From the NCBI GenBank assembly GCA_963717155.1, contig OY970326.1, positions 3,162,001 to 3,226,000 of the forward strand: a stretch of 64,000 nucleotides of DNA. Reading direction: 5' to 3'. Below are positions 17,182-25,916 of this stretch, in pieces. The notes under the pieces were generated by a model, which had not been told where the DNA came from, did not search any database, and saw only the letters and a program-made list of their open reading frames with translations. This stretch comes from G963717155 sp963717155 (lineage in GTDB: Bacteria > Actinomycetota > Thermoleophilia > Gaiellales > JALYLC01). The stretch's first letter is position 1; each line of letters starts with the position of its first letter. A program made the position numbers and the translations under genes.

Positions 17182-17991
17182 TCAGGAGGCGAAGAGCAGC
17201 GAGTCGAGCCCGCGGACGAGGCCACGCAGCTCGCGCACGCGCTGCGCCGCGAGCAGCGACCCCTCCACGAAGATGCTGCTGTCCTCCTGCTCGTCGTGGC
17301 GGAGCAGCAACCGCTCGCCCGGGAGGCCGAAGACGACCTCGACGCACGGGCTCGAACCGGGCAGCCGGATCGAGTGTACGCGTGCACCTCCGATCTCCGC
17401 GCCTCGCGCCTCGGGAGGGCCGATCAGCAGGTCGTCGGCGTGCGCGCGCTCGGGCCGACGCTCGCGTGACAGCAGCTCTGCGAGCTCGCGGGCGGTGCCG
17501 CTGGGAACGTCGGGCTTCTCGGCCTTGCCGTACTCGATGACCTCCCACTGCGGCACGTGCCGCGCGGCGATGCGCGCGAGGTGCTGCAGCAGTGCGGCCG
17601 TCAGCGAGAAGTTGCCCGTAGCGACCCCGACATCCGCCGAGCGCGCCGCCTCGTCGATCTCCTCGAAGTCGGCGTCGAACAGCCCCGTCGTGCCGATCAC
17701 GACGGGAATGCCCCGTTCGAGCGCCTGATCCACGTTCCGGCGCACGATCGAAGGGTGCGTGTAGTCGATCAGGACGTCGGGGCCGCGCTCGAGCGCCGTC
17801 TCGAGGCGGTCGTCGATCGGCACGCCGAGCGACCGTCCGAGCACGAGGTCACCGATGTCGCGACCGGACTCGCGCCTGGCCACCGCCGAGTGCAGGCGAA
17901 CGTCGTCGCGCACCACGATGCCCGCGATGAGCTGACGCCCGACACTGCCGAGCGCGCCGGAGACGCACACCGAGGTGACACGCCCCGACAT
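17182..17991 (-). CDS. DapB-like dihydrodipicolinate reductase family protein lacking catalytic histidines
   Basis: 269 residues, the length of DapB. The Rossmann loop SGALGSVGRQ, GTTGLF, DYTHPS and PSGTARELAEL are all DapB features. In authentic DapB the region before PSGTA reads E-A-H-H-R-H-K-x-D; here residues 153-161 read EYGKAEKPD. The general acid/base His pair is therefore replaced by Gly-Lys, while the substrate-binding Lys remains. It may be a paralogue with another substrate rather than the lysine-pathway enzyme. It stands alone, 28 bp after the endolysin-like gene on the same strand. ATG 17991 has a possible leaderless TAGCGT 8 bp upstream. Confidence 0.8.
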   Translation of the reverse strand: MSGRVTSVCVSGALGSVGRQLIAGIVVRDDVRLHSAVARRESGRDIGDLVLGRSLGVPIDDRLETALERGPDVLIDYTHPSIVRRNVDQALERGIPVVIGTTGLFDADFEEIDEAARSADVGVATGNFSLTAALLQHLARIAARHVPQWEVIEYGKAEKPDVPSGTARELAELLSRERRPERAHADDLLIGPPEARGAEIGGARVHSIRLPGSSPCVEVVFGLPGERLLLRHDEQEDSSIFVEGSLLAAQRVRELRGLVRGLDSLLFAS

Positions 17992-18019
17992 GCGGCCCCA
18001 CGCTAGCGCACGCGTCGGT

Positions 18020-18868
18020 CTATGTCGCCGGCGCCGTCCAGTCCGGCAGCGTCAGCCACTGCACTGCCTGGCCCTTGTGGTACGACAGCTCGTCGGACAG
18101 ACTGACCGCCACGGGCCCCTTCTCGCCACCGTGTGAGAAGAGCAGCGGATCCGCTCCGACCTCGAGCACGGCGCAGGCATGCTCGCCGGGCCAGTTGCCG
18201 AGCACGAGGAAGTCGCCGGGCTGGATCGCGGCCCGTTTGATGTGCTTGCAGAAGGTGAGCATCGTGCCGGTGTACCCCTCGGGCACCGAAAGACCGAGGC
18301 CGTTGGGATCGGGCACCTGCGCCCAGGCGCACGCGAGCTTGATGGACGCCGAGCAGTCGGTCGAGAGCGGGCTCGTGTACGGGGCGCCGAGCGTCGCGAG
18401 GCGTGTGCCGTGTTCCTGTGTGTAGTGGATCGTCGGCTCCTGCGAGATCATCCAGCGCAGCACCTTGACGAGCGCGGCCCGTCTCTGCCCCTCGACCGGG
18501 AGGCCGGCTGGATGCTGTGCACCCGGCTGCCCCGCTGCGGCGCGCGACAGCGCAGCCAGCGTGGCCGGCCCGACGACGCCGTCGCTGTCCAGCCCGGCGC
18601 CCTTCTGGAACGCCCGCACCGCTGCATCGGTCGCCGGGCCGAACGCTCCGTCCGCCTGCACGGAGAAGCCGAGGCGTGCGAGCTGTGCCTGGACCGCCAC
18701 GACCGCGGGGCCCTGCTGGAACGGCTTCGCGAGCTTGAGCACGGAAGGGCCTGCGCCTGCAGCCGCACGCGGCTTGCGCGCGCCCTTGGGTGGCGCCGCA
18801 GCAGCCCGCCCGGACCGGGTTTGACTCACAGCATCCTCCAGACCCTCACGGCCAGTACGCACGGCCAT
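18020..18868 (-). CDS. peptidoglycan-binding, NlpC/P60-like (endolysin-type) cysteine hydrolase
   Basis: 282 residues. The Lys/Arg/Ala-rich N-terminus (1-45) is followed by a PG_binding_1 repeat at about 50-110 (VQAQLARLGFSVQADGAFGP, DGVVGPATLAALS). A cysteine hydrolase domain follows with Cys172 (STDCSASIK), His230 (WPGEHACAVLE) and His246 (LLFSHGGEKG). This arrangement resembles actinophage lysin and NlpC/P60-type cell wall hydrolases. No clear signal peptide or membrane segment is seen. It has no neighbouring holin or phage genes, so it looks like a domesticated or housekeeping enzyme. Confidence 0.8.
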   Translation of the reverse strand: MAVRTGREGLEDAVSQTRSGRAAAAPPKGARKPRAAAGAGPSVLKLAKPFQQGPAVVAVQAQLARLGFSVQADGAFGPATDAAVRAFQKGAGLDSDGVVGPATLAALSRAAAGQPGAQHPAGLPVEGQRRAALVKVLRWMISQEPTIHYTQEHGTRLATLGAPYTSPLSTDCSASIKLACAWAQVPDPNGLGLSVPEGYTGTMLTFCKHIKRAAIQPGDFLVLGNWPGEHACAVLEVGADPLLFSHGGEKGPVAVSLSDELSYHKGQAVQWLTLPDWTAPAT

Positions 18869-18943
18869 TCGCTCGACAGGAGTCCGTCCCCCTCCGCGCC
18901 GACGCTACTCCTCGCGTCGATGCCAGTCAACAGCTGCACCCGT

Positions 18944-18972
18944 TTGACATGCCCGAATCCAGGGTCTAGCCT
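18944..18972 (+). promoter_or_regulatory. strong promoter of the alpha-dioxygenase operon
   Basis: TTGACA at 18944-18949, 17 bp, TAGCCT at 18967-18972. The start of transcription should fall near 18979, giving an 83-base leader before ATG 19062. It has the best -35 hexamer in the window. The leader holds no obvious hairpin or uORF. Confidence 0.75.
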
Positions 18973-19061
18973 CGAACGCCACCTGCCGCGCCCGGGGAGC
19001 GCCGCGTCGGCTGCGCGCGTCGTTGGGGGCCGGCGTCCCCCGAGGATCGAGGCGAAGCACT

Positions 19062-20849
19062 ATGTGGTTTTCGCGGTTTCTCGCCAACTCGGCCGAGACG
19101 ATCGACAAGAAACGCGGCTGGTCGAGACTGCCGCTGCCGCTCGCGATTCCGGTCCTGATCGGCCTGCGCGACCGCTTGCGTGCGGACAACCTCTACGACA
19201 CCGGTCGAGGACCGCGCGATACGCCTCCGTTCACGGATCCGGCCCGCGACGACTACCGCGGCGCGCGCACGCTCGACGGCACCTACAACGACCTCGACGA
19301 CCCGCTCATGGGATCGATCGGATCGCGGTTCGGGCGCAACGTGCCGCTCTCCTACACCTTCCCCGAGGAGCCGCCCGAGCTGCTCGACCCCAACCCGCGG
19401 CTGATCAGCCGGCAGCTCCTGACGCGGGAGAAGTTCCAGCCGGCCTCGACGCTCAACCTGCTTGCCGGCGCGTGGATCCAGTTCGAGGTCCACGACTGGT
19501 TGAGCCATGGCGACAACGACGCGACGCGGCCCTGGGAGGTTCCGGTCGAGGCCGACGACCCGTGGCCCGACCATCCGATGCACATCGACCGAACGCTGCC
19601 GGATCCGAGCACCGAGCCGGGCAAGCCGGCGACCTTCACGACCCACGACACCCACTGGTGGGACGGCTCGCAGGTGTACGGCAACACGCCGGAGTTCGCC
19701 GCCGCGCTGCGGACGCGCGAGCTCGGGAAGCTGAAGATCGACGCGCAGGGCCTGCCTCCGGCGGACGTCGAGCAGAACATCGACCTCAAGGGCGTCGCCG
19801 GAAACTTCTGGATCGGACTCGCCCTGCTGCACTCGCTCTTCATGCGCGAGCACAACGCCGTCTGCGACCTGCTGCACTCTGAGTACCCCGAGATGACCGA
19901 CCAGCAGCTGTACGAGAAGGCGCGGCTCGTCGTCGCCGCGCTGATGGCGAAGATCCACACGGTCGACTGGACGCCGGCGATCATCGCCCATCCGACGACC
20001 GTCCTCGCGCTCAGGACGAACTGGTACGGCCTGCTCGGCGAGCACTTCGACAAGCTCGTCGGACGCGTGACGAGCAACGAGGTGATCCGCGGCATCCCGG
20101 GCTCGCCGACGAACCACCATGGCGTGCCCTACTCGCTCACCGAGGAGTTCGTCGCCGTCTACCGGATGCACCCGCTGATCCCGGACGACTTCGTGTTCCG
20201 GTCGTTGCAGGACGACTCGGTGATCCAGCGCCGCGAGCTGACCGAGGTCGGTGCGCTAGAGGTGCGGAACCGCCTGACCGAGATGGCGATGATCGACGTG
20301 CTCTACTCGTTCGGGCGCTCGAACCCGGGCGCGATCACCCTGCACAACTACCCGAAGCACCTCCAGGACTTCTACCGGCCCGCCGGCGATCACATCGACC
20401 TCGCGTCGATCGACATCCTGCGCGTTCGCGAGCGAGGCGTACCCCGGTACAACGAGTTCCGACGGCTGTTCCACCTCAACCCGGTCTCGTCGTTCGAGGA
20501 GCTGACCGACAACCCGGTGTGGGCCGAGGAGCTGCGGCGCATCTACGGCGACGTCGAGCGCGTCGACCTCATGATCGGCATGTACGCAGAGCCGAAGCCG
20601 AAGGGGTTCGGGTTCAGCGACACGGCGTTCCGCGTGTTCATCCTGATGGCATCGCGGCGGCTCGAGAGCGATCGCTTCTTCACGAAGGACTACCGGCCAG
20701 AGGTCTACACGCAGGCCGGCTTCGACTGGGTCGAGGCCAACACCATGCGCGACGTGCTGCTGCGTCACTTCCCGGCCCTCGCCCCCGCGCTCGCGGGCGT
20801 CGAGAACCCGTTCGCACCCTGGACGCAGGTCGGCGCTGCCCGTGGCTAG
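19062..20849 (+). CDS. alpha-dioxygenase-like heme peroxidase (fatty acid oxygenase)
   Basis: 595 residues from ATG 19062 (CGAGG upstream). From end to end it follows the layout of plant alpha-dioxygenases as I recall it: SWIQFxxHDW with distal His144 and His149, THWWDGSQVYG, MREHNAVCDLLHSEYPE, LRTNWYGLLGEHF, HGVPYSLTEEFVAVYRMHPL and FILMASRRLESDRFFT. The radical-forming Tyr367 and proximal heme ligand His370 (YRMH) are both present, the same Y-x-x-H as in cyclooxygenases. Plant enzymes insert O2 at C2 of fatty acids. Bacterial homologues are scarce, so the exact substrate is inferred. First gene of a five-gene operon; overlaps the next gene by 8 bp. No signal peptide. Confidence 0.88.
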   Translation: MWFSRFLANSAETIDKKRGWSRLPLPLAIPVLIGLRDRLRADNLYDTGRGPRDTPPFTDPARDDYRGARTLDGTYNDLDDPLMGSIGSRFGRNVPLSYTFPEEPPELLDPNPRLISRQLLTREKFQPASTLNLLAGAWIQFEVHDWLSHGDNDATRPWEVPVEADDPWPDHPMHIDRTLPDPSTEPGKPATFTTHDTHWWDGSQVYGNTPEFAAALRTRELGKLKIDAQGLPPADVEQNIDLKGVAGNFWIGLALLHSLFMREHNAVCDLLHSEYPEMTDQQLYEKARLVVAALMAKIHTVDWTPAIIAHPTTVLALRTNWYGLLGEHFDKLVGRVTSNEVIRGIPGSPTNHHGVPYSLTEEFVAVYRMHPLIPDDFVFRSLQDDSVIQRRELTEVGALEVRNRLTEMAMIDVLYSFGRSNPGAITLHNYPKHLQDFYRPAGDHIDLASIDILRVRERGVPRYNEFRRLFHLNPVSSFEELTDNPVWAEELRRIYGDVERVDLMIGMYAEPKPKGFGFSDTAFRVFILMASRRLESDRFFTKDYRPEVYTQAGFDWVEANTMRDVLLRHFPALAPALAGVENPFAPWTQVGAARG

Positions 20850-21225
20850 GGGCCGGTCTCTGGCCGACGCGGCGCGCATCGCGCTCGCCGGCATCAGGAT
20901 CGCGAACGGCGCCGCCGCGCTCGCGGCGCCCGCGTTCCTGGCATCCCGCATCCGGGCCGCTCCCGAGCCGGACCCGGCGACGACGTACGCGTTTCGCCTG
21001 TTCGGCATCCGGACGGTGCTGCTCGGAGCCGACCTCCTGAGCCGGGACCCCGGGGTCAGGTCGCACGCCGTGCACGCCGCGCTCCCGATCCACGCGGCCG
21101 ACGTCACGACGGCGGCGACGCTCGGGCTGCGGGGCAAGGTGTCGCCGCGCGTCGCCGTGATGCTCACCGCCATCTCGGCGGCCAACGTCCTGCTCGCGGC
21201 GGCGGCACGGACGCGCGAGGTCTGA
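20842..21225 (+). CDS. small hydrophobic membrane protein
   Basis: 127 residues from GTG 20842, overlapping the dioxygenase stop. It is Ala-rich with hydrophobic stretches at about 8-32 (ARIALAGIRIANGAAALAAP), 50-66, 80-95 and 103-122 (VAVMLTAISAANVLLAAAA), so perhaps three or four membrane helices. No family is recognised. Its place between two redox enzymes suggests a membrane anchor or partner for them (inference). Confidence 0.7.
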   Translation: MARGRSLADAARIALAGIRIANGAAALAAPAFLASRIRAAPEPDPATTYAFRLFGIRTVLLGADLLSRDPGVRSHAVHAALPIHAADVTTAATLGLRGKVSPRVAVMLTAISAANVLLAAAARTREV

Positions 21226-21226
21226 C

Positions 21227-23134
21227 GTGGCTTCGGCCACGACGAGCGCCGACTTCGACTACGTCGTCGTCGGGTCAGGGGCCGGCGGCGGCCCGCTGGC
21301 GGCCAACCTCGCGGAGGCCGGCATGCGCGTACTGCTGCTCGAGGCGGGCGGCGCCGACGAGAACCTGCACTACCAGGTGCCGTGCTTCCACGGCGAGGCG
21401 TCCGAGGACGAGGCGCTGCGCTGGGACTTCTTCGTCCGCCACTACACGTCGGACGTGCAGAGCAAGCGGGACTCGAAGTTCGTCACCGAGCGCGACGGGG
21501 TGCTGTACCCGCGGGCGGGGACGCTCGGCGGCTGCACGGCGCACAACGCGATGATCACCATCTACGGCTCCGGCAGCGACTGGGATGCGATCGCCGGCGC
21601 GACCGGCGACGACTCGTGGGGCAACTCCAGGATGCGCGCCTACTTCGAGCGCCTCGAGGCGTGCGGCTACGTGGGACGGCCTGGACGACTCGCCGAGCTC
21701 GCGTTCCGGTTGCCGCTGCTCTCGCGGATCCTCGCCAACCCGCGCCACGGCTACGACGGCTGGCTGCACACGCAGATCGCCGACGCCAAGCTCGCCCTGG
21801 GCGACTCGGAGCTGGTCGGGACCGTGCTCGGCGCCGCGCAGTCCGCGCTGGCGGAGTCGCTCGGGCGCGCGCTGCAGGCGCACGAGAGCCTCGCGAGCTA
21901 CGTCGACCCGAACGACTGGTCGACGCAGCGCGTCGGGCTCGAAGGACTCTGGTTCACACCGCTCGCGACTGCCGGCGGGCAGCGCAACGGCAGCCGCGAG
22001 CGCGTCAACGCCGCCGCTGCGGCGCACCCGGAGAACCTCGTCGTGCGGACGCACGCGCTCGCGACGCGCGTCCTCCTGAGAGACGACGCGACCGCCGTCG
22101 GCATCGAGTTCGTCGATGCCGCGCACGCCTACCGCGCCGACCCGCGCGCGGACATCGCCGCGCCGCTCCCCGCACCGGAACGGGTGCTGGTCCGCCGCGA
22201 GGTGATCGTCTGCGGCGGCGCGTTCAATACCCCACAGCTGCTGCAGCTGTCGGGCATCGGCCCGCGCGCCGTCCTGGAGGACCTCGGCATCGACGTCCGG
22301 GTCGAGCTCCCTGGCGTCGGTGAGAACCTGCAGGACCGGTACGAGGTCGGCGTGATCCACGAGCTGCCGATGGACATGCGGCTCCTGCAGGGGTGCACCT
22401 TCGAGCCGCCCGCGGCAGGAGAGGAGCCCGACAAGTGCTTCCGCGCATGGCGCGACGGGAAGGGCGTCTACACGACGAACGGCGTGGTCGTGTCGATCGT
22501 GCGCAAGTCGCTTCCGCACCTGCCCGCTCCCGACCTGTTCATCTTCGGGCTCCCGGCGTCCTTCCGCGGGTACTACCCGGGGTACTCGAAGGAGCTCGAG
22601 CGGCACAGGAGCCACTTCACCTGGGCGATCCTGAAGGCGCACACACGCAACACGGCCGGCACCGTGCGGCTGCGGTCGGCGGATCCGCGCGTGCCGCCCG
22701 AGATCAACTTCCGCTACTTCGACGAGGGCAACGACGACCTCGGCCAGGATCTGGATGCGGTCGTCGCCGGCATCGAGTTCGTGCGGCGCATGATGCGCGA
22801 CCACCTCCCATTCGAGGCGCGCGAGGTGCTGCCCGGAGACGCCGTCGACGGCAACGACGAGCTCCGGACGTTCGTCCGCGACAACGCGTGGGGACATCAC
22901 GCCTCGTGCACCTGCAAGATGGGCCCACCCGACGACCCCGCGGCGGTCGTCGACAGCCGCTTCCGCGTGCTCGGAACGAGGAACCTCCGGGTCGTCGACG
23001 CGTCGGTCTTTCCGCGCATCCCCGGGTTCTTCATCGTGACCCCGACGTACATGATCAGCGAGAAGGCGAGTGACGTCATCCTGGCGGATGCCGCCGCCTC
23101 GATGCCAGAGCGCCGGCACGCGGGCGTGTCATAA
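21227..23134 (+). CDS. GMC family FAD-dependent oxidoreductase
   Basis: 635 residues. FAD dinucleotide motif VVGSGAGGGPLAANLAEAG at 16-34, the GMC signature 1 region PRAGTLGGCTAHNAMITIYG, signature 2 GAFNTPQLLQLSGIG, and the active-site His pair in WGHHASCTCKMG. It ends with the typical DASVFPRIPGFFIVTPTYMISEKASD. GMC enzymes oxidise alcohols (choline, cholesterol, glucose, fatty alcohols). Directly after an alpha-dioxygenase the likely substrate is a lipid-derived alcohol or hydroxy acid (inference). GTG 21227 overlaps the previous gene's end (TGACGTG). Confidence 0.92.
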   Translation: MASATTSADFDYVVVGSGAGGGPLAANLAEAGMRVLLLEAGGADENLHYQVPCFHGEASEDEALRWDFFVRHYTSDVQSKRDSKFVTERDGVLYPRAGTLGGCTAHNAMITIYGSGSDWDAIAGATGDDSWGNSRMRAYFERLEACGYVGRPGRLAELAFRLPLLSRILANPRHGYDGWLHTQIADAKLALGDSELVGTVLGAAQSALAESLGRALQAHESLASYVDPNDWSTQRVGLEGLWFTPLATAGGQRNGSRERVNAAAAAHPENLVVRTHALATRVLLRDDATAVGIEFVDAAHAYRADPRADIAAPLPAPERVLVRREVIVCGGAFNTPQLLQLSGIGPRAVLEDLGIDVRVELPGVGENLQDRYEVGVIHELPMDMRLLQGCTFEPPAAGEEPDKCFRAWRDGKGVYTTNGVVVSIVRKSLPHLPAPDLFIFGLPASFRGYYPGYSKELERHRSHFTWAILKAHTRNTAGTVRLRSADPRVPPEINFRYFDEGNDDLGQDLDAVVAGIEFVRRMMRDHLPFEAREVLPGDAVDGNDELRTFVRDNAWGHHASCTCKMGPPDDPAAVVDSRFRVLGTRNLRVVDASVFPRIPGFFIVTPTYMISEKASDVILADAAASMPERRHAGVS

Positions 23135-23149
23135 CCGAAGGAGAGTCCG

Positions 23150-24712
23150 ATGGCCGACCACAACGATCCGAACGCCGTCAACACGATCTTCTCTGACATC
23201 GACGTCAGCGCCGCGGATGTCTATGACATGTTCGGATTCCCGAGCGCTGCTGCAGATGACACGGTGGTCCTCGCACTCACCTTCGCGTCCGTTCCGGAGG
23301 CCGGAGTCCTCGACACGGACATGCTGTACCGGCTCCGGCTGACCGCGCATCCCCGGATTCCTCGTCCGTCGGGCGACTGGTCGCTGGGTGCCCTCCTGAA
23401 GTACGCCGAGGGCGTCAAGGACAAGTACCTCGACCACTTCAGCGTGGCGGAGATACGCGTCCGCTCGCCCGAGCAGGGCCGCGCGAAGGTCGACTTCTCG
23501 AACTTCCTCGGCCAGAGCTTCTCGCTCGTGGTCGAGCTCGACGAGGTCGTGGCACAGGAGACGCCGAGCGGTCACTCCGTCAAGCTCTTCGTCGGGGGCC
23601 GCGACGACGCGTTCTTCAACGACCTGCCAGGCTTCTTCCGCTCGATCAACTACGCGCCCCAGTTCTACCACGTGCCGCACACCCTGCCGGAGCTCCGCGA
23701 GCTGAAGATCCCGAAGACCCTGCTCGAGCTCGAGGGCAACCACCTCTTCAACTTCGATCCTGCGAACCCGCTGCTCGGGCACGGCGTGAAGAAGGATCTC
23801 CCGCCGGGCCCGCTCACCTGGGAGGGCGACCGCTTCGCGAAGGACGCCGACGGCAACTACCGGTTCGTCTACAGCGGCGTGGATGCGCAGGCGGGGCGGA
23901 ACGTCAACACGATCGTCGTCGAGTTTCCACTCGCGATGCTCACGAGCTCGCCTGCGAAGGACCGCATCGTCGACGTCTGGGGCGAGAGCTGGGTCCTCAA
24001 GGCCGCGGACAAGGTCGACACGATCCCGGACGATCCGTTCTGGCTCGAGCATCCCTTCGCCTTGCTGGACAGGGTCAGGCTGGACGACGAGCTGAAGCGC
24101 TACAAGCTCGTGGACACGGTGGGTCAGCCGTTCGCGGACGCCGCGCTGAGCGAGCGTGAGAACAATCGCCAGCTCGGAGCGAACAACTTCTGGCTCGTCC
24201 CCCATTTCGTGAAACGCCTCGGACACCTGGGGTGGGGGTTCGGCCCCTCGATCTCTGCCCTCGGCCTGGAGACGTCGTTCGACCATGACAACTCTCCGGT
24301 GTCGGTCCACCGGACGTACACGCTCGCGATCCAGGCATTCCCGCGCGTGAAGAAGACCCTGTTCCAGGAGCTCCGGATGCCGGACGACTCGTGGAACCCG
24401 AAGGGGCTCGACATCCCGCTGAGGCGCCCGATGGACCTGTTCGTGCCGAACGTCTGCGCGATCGACATGGACACGACCGGGACGTGGCCGTTCGGCCGGC
24501 GGCTCGAGGACCAGGTCGCGACGCGCTTCCTGTCGCTGTTCCTGGACATGGACGCCACGCTGAACGGCAAGCCGTACCACATCGAGCTGCTGAACGACCA
24601 GGCGCTGTGGGACCAGGCGCCGATCGTGCCGAAGACCCCGCCGAACCCGCTCGCCAACGACAAGCCCTTCCTCGCCGAGTTCCCCTACCTCGCCGAGCCG
24701 CATGCCTCCTAG
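23150..24712 (+). CDS. DUF4331 domain protein (copy 1)
   Basis: 520 residues, ATG 23150 after GGAGAG. The start DPNAVNTIFSDIDVSAADVYDMFGFPS, in part VSAADVYDMFGFPS, and the motifs VWGESW, GQPFADAALSERENN and DMDTTGTWPFGRRLEDQVATRF place it in DUF4331, a family of unknown function. It lacks the SSHREAP start and any export signal, both seen in the relative at 54459-55859. It also lacks the C-terminal region of many DUF4331 proteins. It lies between the GMC oxidoreductase and the TPR gene in one operon. Role unknown. Confidence 0.82.
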   Translation: MADHNDPNAVNTIFSDIDVSAADVYDMFGFPSAAADDTVVLALTFASVPEAGVLDTDMLYRLRLTAHPRIPRPSGDWSLGALLKYAEGVKDKYLDHFSVAEIRVRSPEQGRAKVDFSNFLGQSFSLVVELDEVVAQETPSGHSVKLFVGGRDDAFFNDLPGFFRSINYAPQFYHVPHTLPELRELKIPKTLLELEGNHLFNFDPANPLLGHGVKKDLPPGPLTWEGDRFAKDADGNYRFVYSGVDAQAGRNVNTIVVEFPLAMLTSSPAKDRIVDVWGESWVLKAADKVDTIPDDPFWLEHPFALLDRVRLDDELKRYKLVDTVGQPFADAALSERENNRQLGANNFWLVPHFVKRLGHLGWGFGPSISALGLETSFDHDNSPVSVHRTYTLAIQAFPRVKKTLFQELRMPDDSWNPKGLDIPLRRPMDLFVPNVCAIDMDTTGTWPFGRRLEDQVATRFLSLFLDMDATLNGKPYHIELLNDQALWDQAPIVPKTPPNPLANDKPFLAEFPYLAEPHAS

Positions 24713-25862
24713 CGCGTACGAGCGTGACGTGGAGGCCGTCGAGCGCGACCTCGCAGCCCTCGCCGAGGAGCCTCCCGGCGCGGCCCGGTCGGCGGGGATC
24801 GCGTCACGCCTCTACCGGCGCGCCACCCTGACCGGGGCGATCGACGAGCTCGGCGCGGCCGAGGCGGTGGCCGACGACGGGCTGCGCCAGTTCGGGCCCT
24901 GGCCGGACCTCGCCTTCATGAAGGCCACGATCGACTTCGCCCTCCACCGCAACGGCCGTGCACGAGCCGATCTCGCGCTCGCACCCGCCCTGCAGCAATC
25001 GCCCGAGGGTCAGGTTCTGGCAGCCGACCTCGACCTGCAGGAGGGCAGGTACGACACTGCGCGGGAGGGCTACAGGCGTGTCCTCGCCGACGGCGCGCGA
25101 TGGGACGCGCTCGCCCGGCTGGCCCACCTCGAGCTCCAGCTGGGCGACGATCGCGCCGCCGACGAGCTCTATGCGCAGGCCGCAGACGAGCTGACGGCGA
25201 AGCAGCTGCGGTCGTACGCATGGATCGAGCTCCAGCGCGGCGCCGTCCACCTGTCGCGCGGTCGCAGCGCCGAGGCCGAGCGACACTACCTGCGAGCACA
25301 GGCGGCCTACAGCGGCGACTGGGTCGTGGACGAGCACCTCGCCGAGCTCCGCGCGGTCCAGGGACGGTTCGCCGAGTCGCTCGCGCTCTACCACGGCGTC
25401 GTCGACCGGGTCCCTCGGCCAGAGCTGCAGCAGGCGCTCGGCGACCTCTACGCCTTCACCGGTCGGGCGGACGAGGCGCGGACGTGGCACGACCGGGCCC
25501 TCGCGGGCTACCTCGCCTCCGTCTCGCGCGGCGAGGTCCACTACCTCCACCACCTGGCCTCGTTCCACGCGGACGTCAGGATCGACGGCGCCGCGGCGCT
25601 GCGCTTCGCGACGCTCGATCTGGACGAGCGCCGGAACGCCGCGACGCTCACGGCCTTCGCGTGGGCGTCGTTCCGCGCCGGACGCCTCGCCGACGCGCTC
25701 GAGGCGATCGACGCCGCACTCGCCTCCGGTGCGCGGAGCGCGCACCTGCTGTTCGTCGCCGGGACGATCCACGAATCCGCCGAGCTCGCCGACGCCGCGG
25801 ACCTGCTGGCCGCGGCGGCCGAGATCGACCCGCGGGGGTCCGTGTTCCGCGCCCACCGCTGA
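24702..25862 (+). CDS. tetratricopeptide-repeat protein
   Basis: 386 residues, starting 11 bp inside the DUF4331 gene. It has repeated helix pairs of TPR type, for example LAADLDLQEGRYDTAREGYRRVLADG (in part: DLDLQEGRYDTAREGYRRVL), LAHLELQLGDDRAADELYAQAA and LGDLYAFTGRADEARTWHDRAL. About eight repeats fill the protein. No enzyme domain, signal peptide or membrane segment. TPR proteins serve as scaffolds; DUF4331 and TPR proteins are often neighbours, so a complex is plausible (inference). Confidence 0.8.
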   Translation: MPPSAYERDVEAVERDLAALAEEPPGAARSAGIASRLYRRATLTGAIDELGAAEAVADDGLRQFGPWPDLAFMKATIDFALHRNGRARADLALAPALQQSPEGQVLAADLDLQEGRYDTAREGYRRVLADGARWDALARLAHLELQLGDDRAADELYAQAADELTAKQLRSYAWIELQRGAVHLSRGRSAEAERHYLRAQAAYSGDWVVDEHLAELRAVQGRFAESLALYHGVVDRVPRPELQQALGDLYAFTGRADEARTWHDRALAGYLASVSRGEVHYLHHLASFHADVRIDGAAALRFATLDLDERRNAATLTAFAWASFRAGRLADALEAIDAALASGARSAHLLFVAGTIHESAELADAADLLAAAAEIDPRGSVFRAHR

Positions 25863-25903
25863 GAGCCGACGCCACGCAGGCGCAGTCGCCGCCCCTCGTC
25901 GGA

Positions 25904-25909
25904 TACGCT
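25904..25909 (+). promoter_or_regulatory. -10 element (TACGCT) of a leaderless transcript
   Basis: TACGCT lies 7 nt upstream of ATG 25917, the spacing of actinobacterial leaderless genes, and there is no Shine-Dalgarno sequence before the start. It marks a promoter separate from the dioxygenase operon. Confidence 0.5.
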
Positions 25910-25916
25910 CGCGAGC

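Noticed and set aside
14490..17540. 1016-codon open frame on the plus strand opposite the patatin gene
   Set aside because: Arg/Glu/Val-rich shadow of the GC-rich coding strand; the minus strand holds a complete patatin with catalytic motifs.
18020..18868. Prophage remnant suggested by the endolysin-like gene
   Set aside because: No holin, structural, integrase or other phage genes nearby and base composition matches the surroundings.
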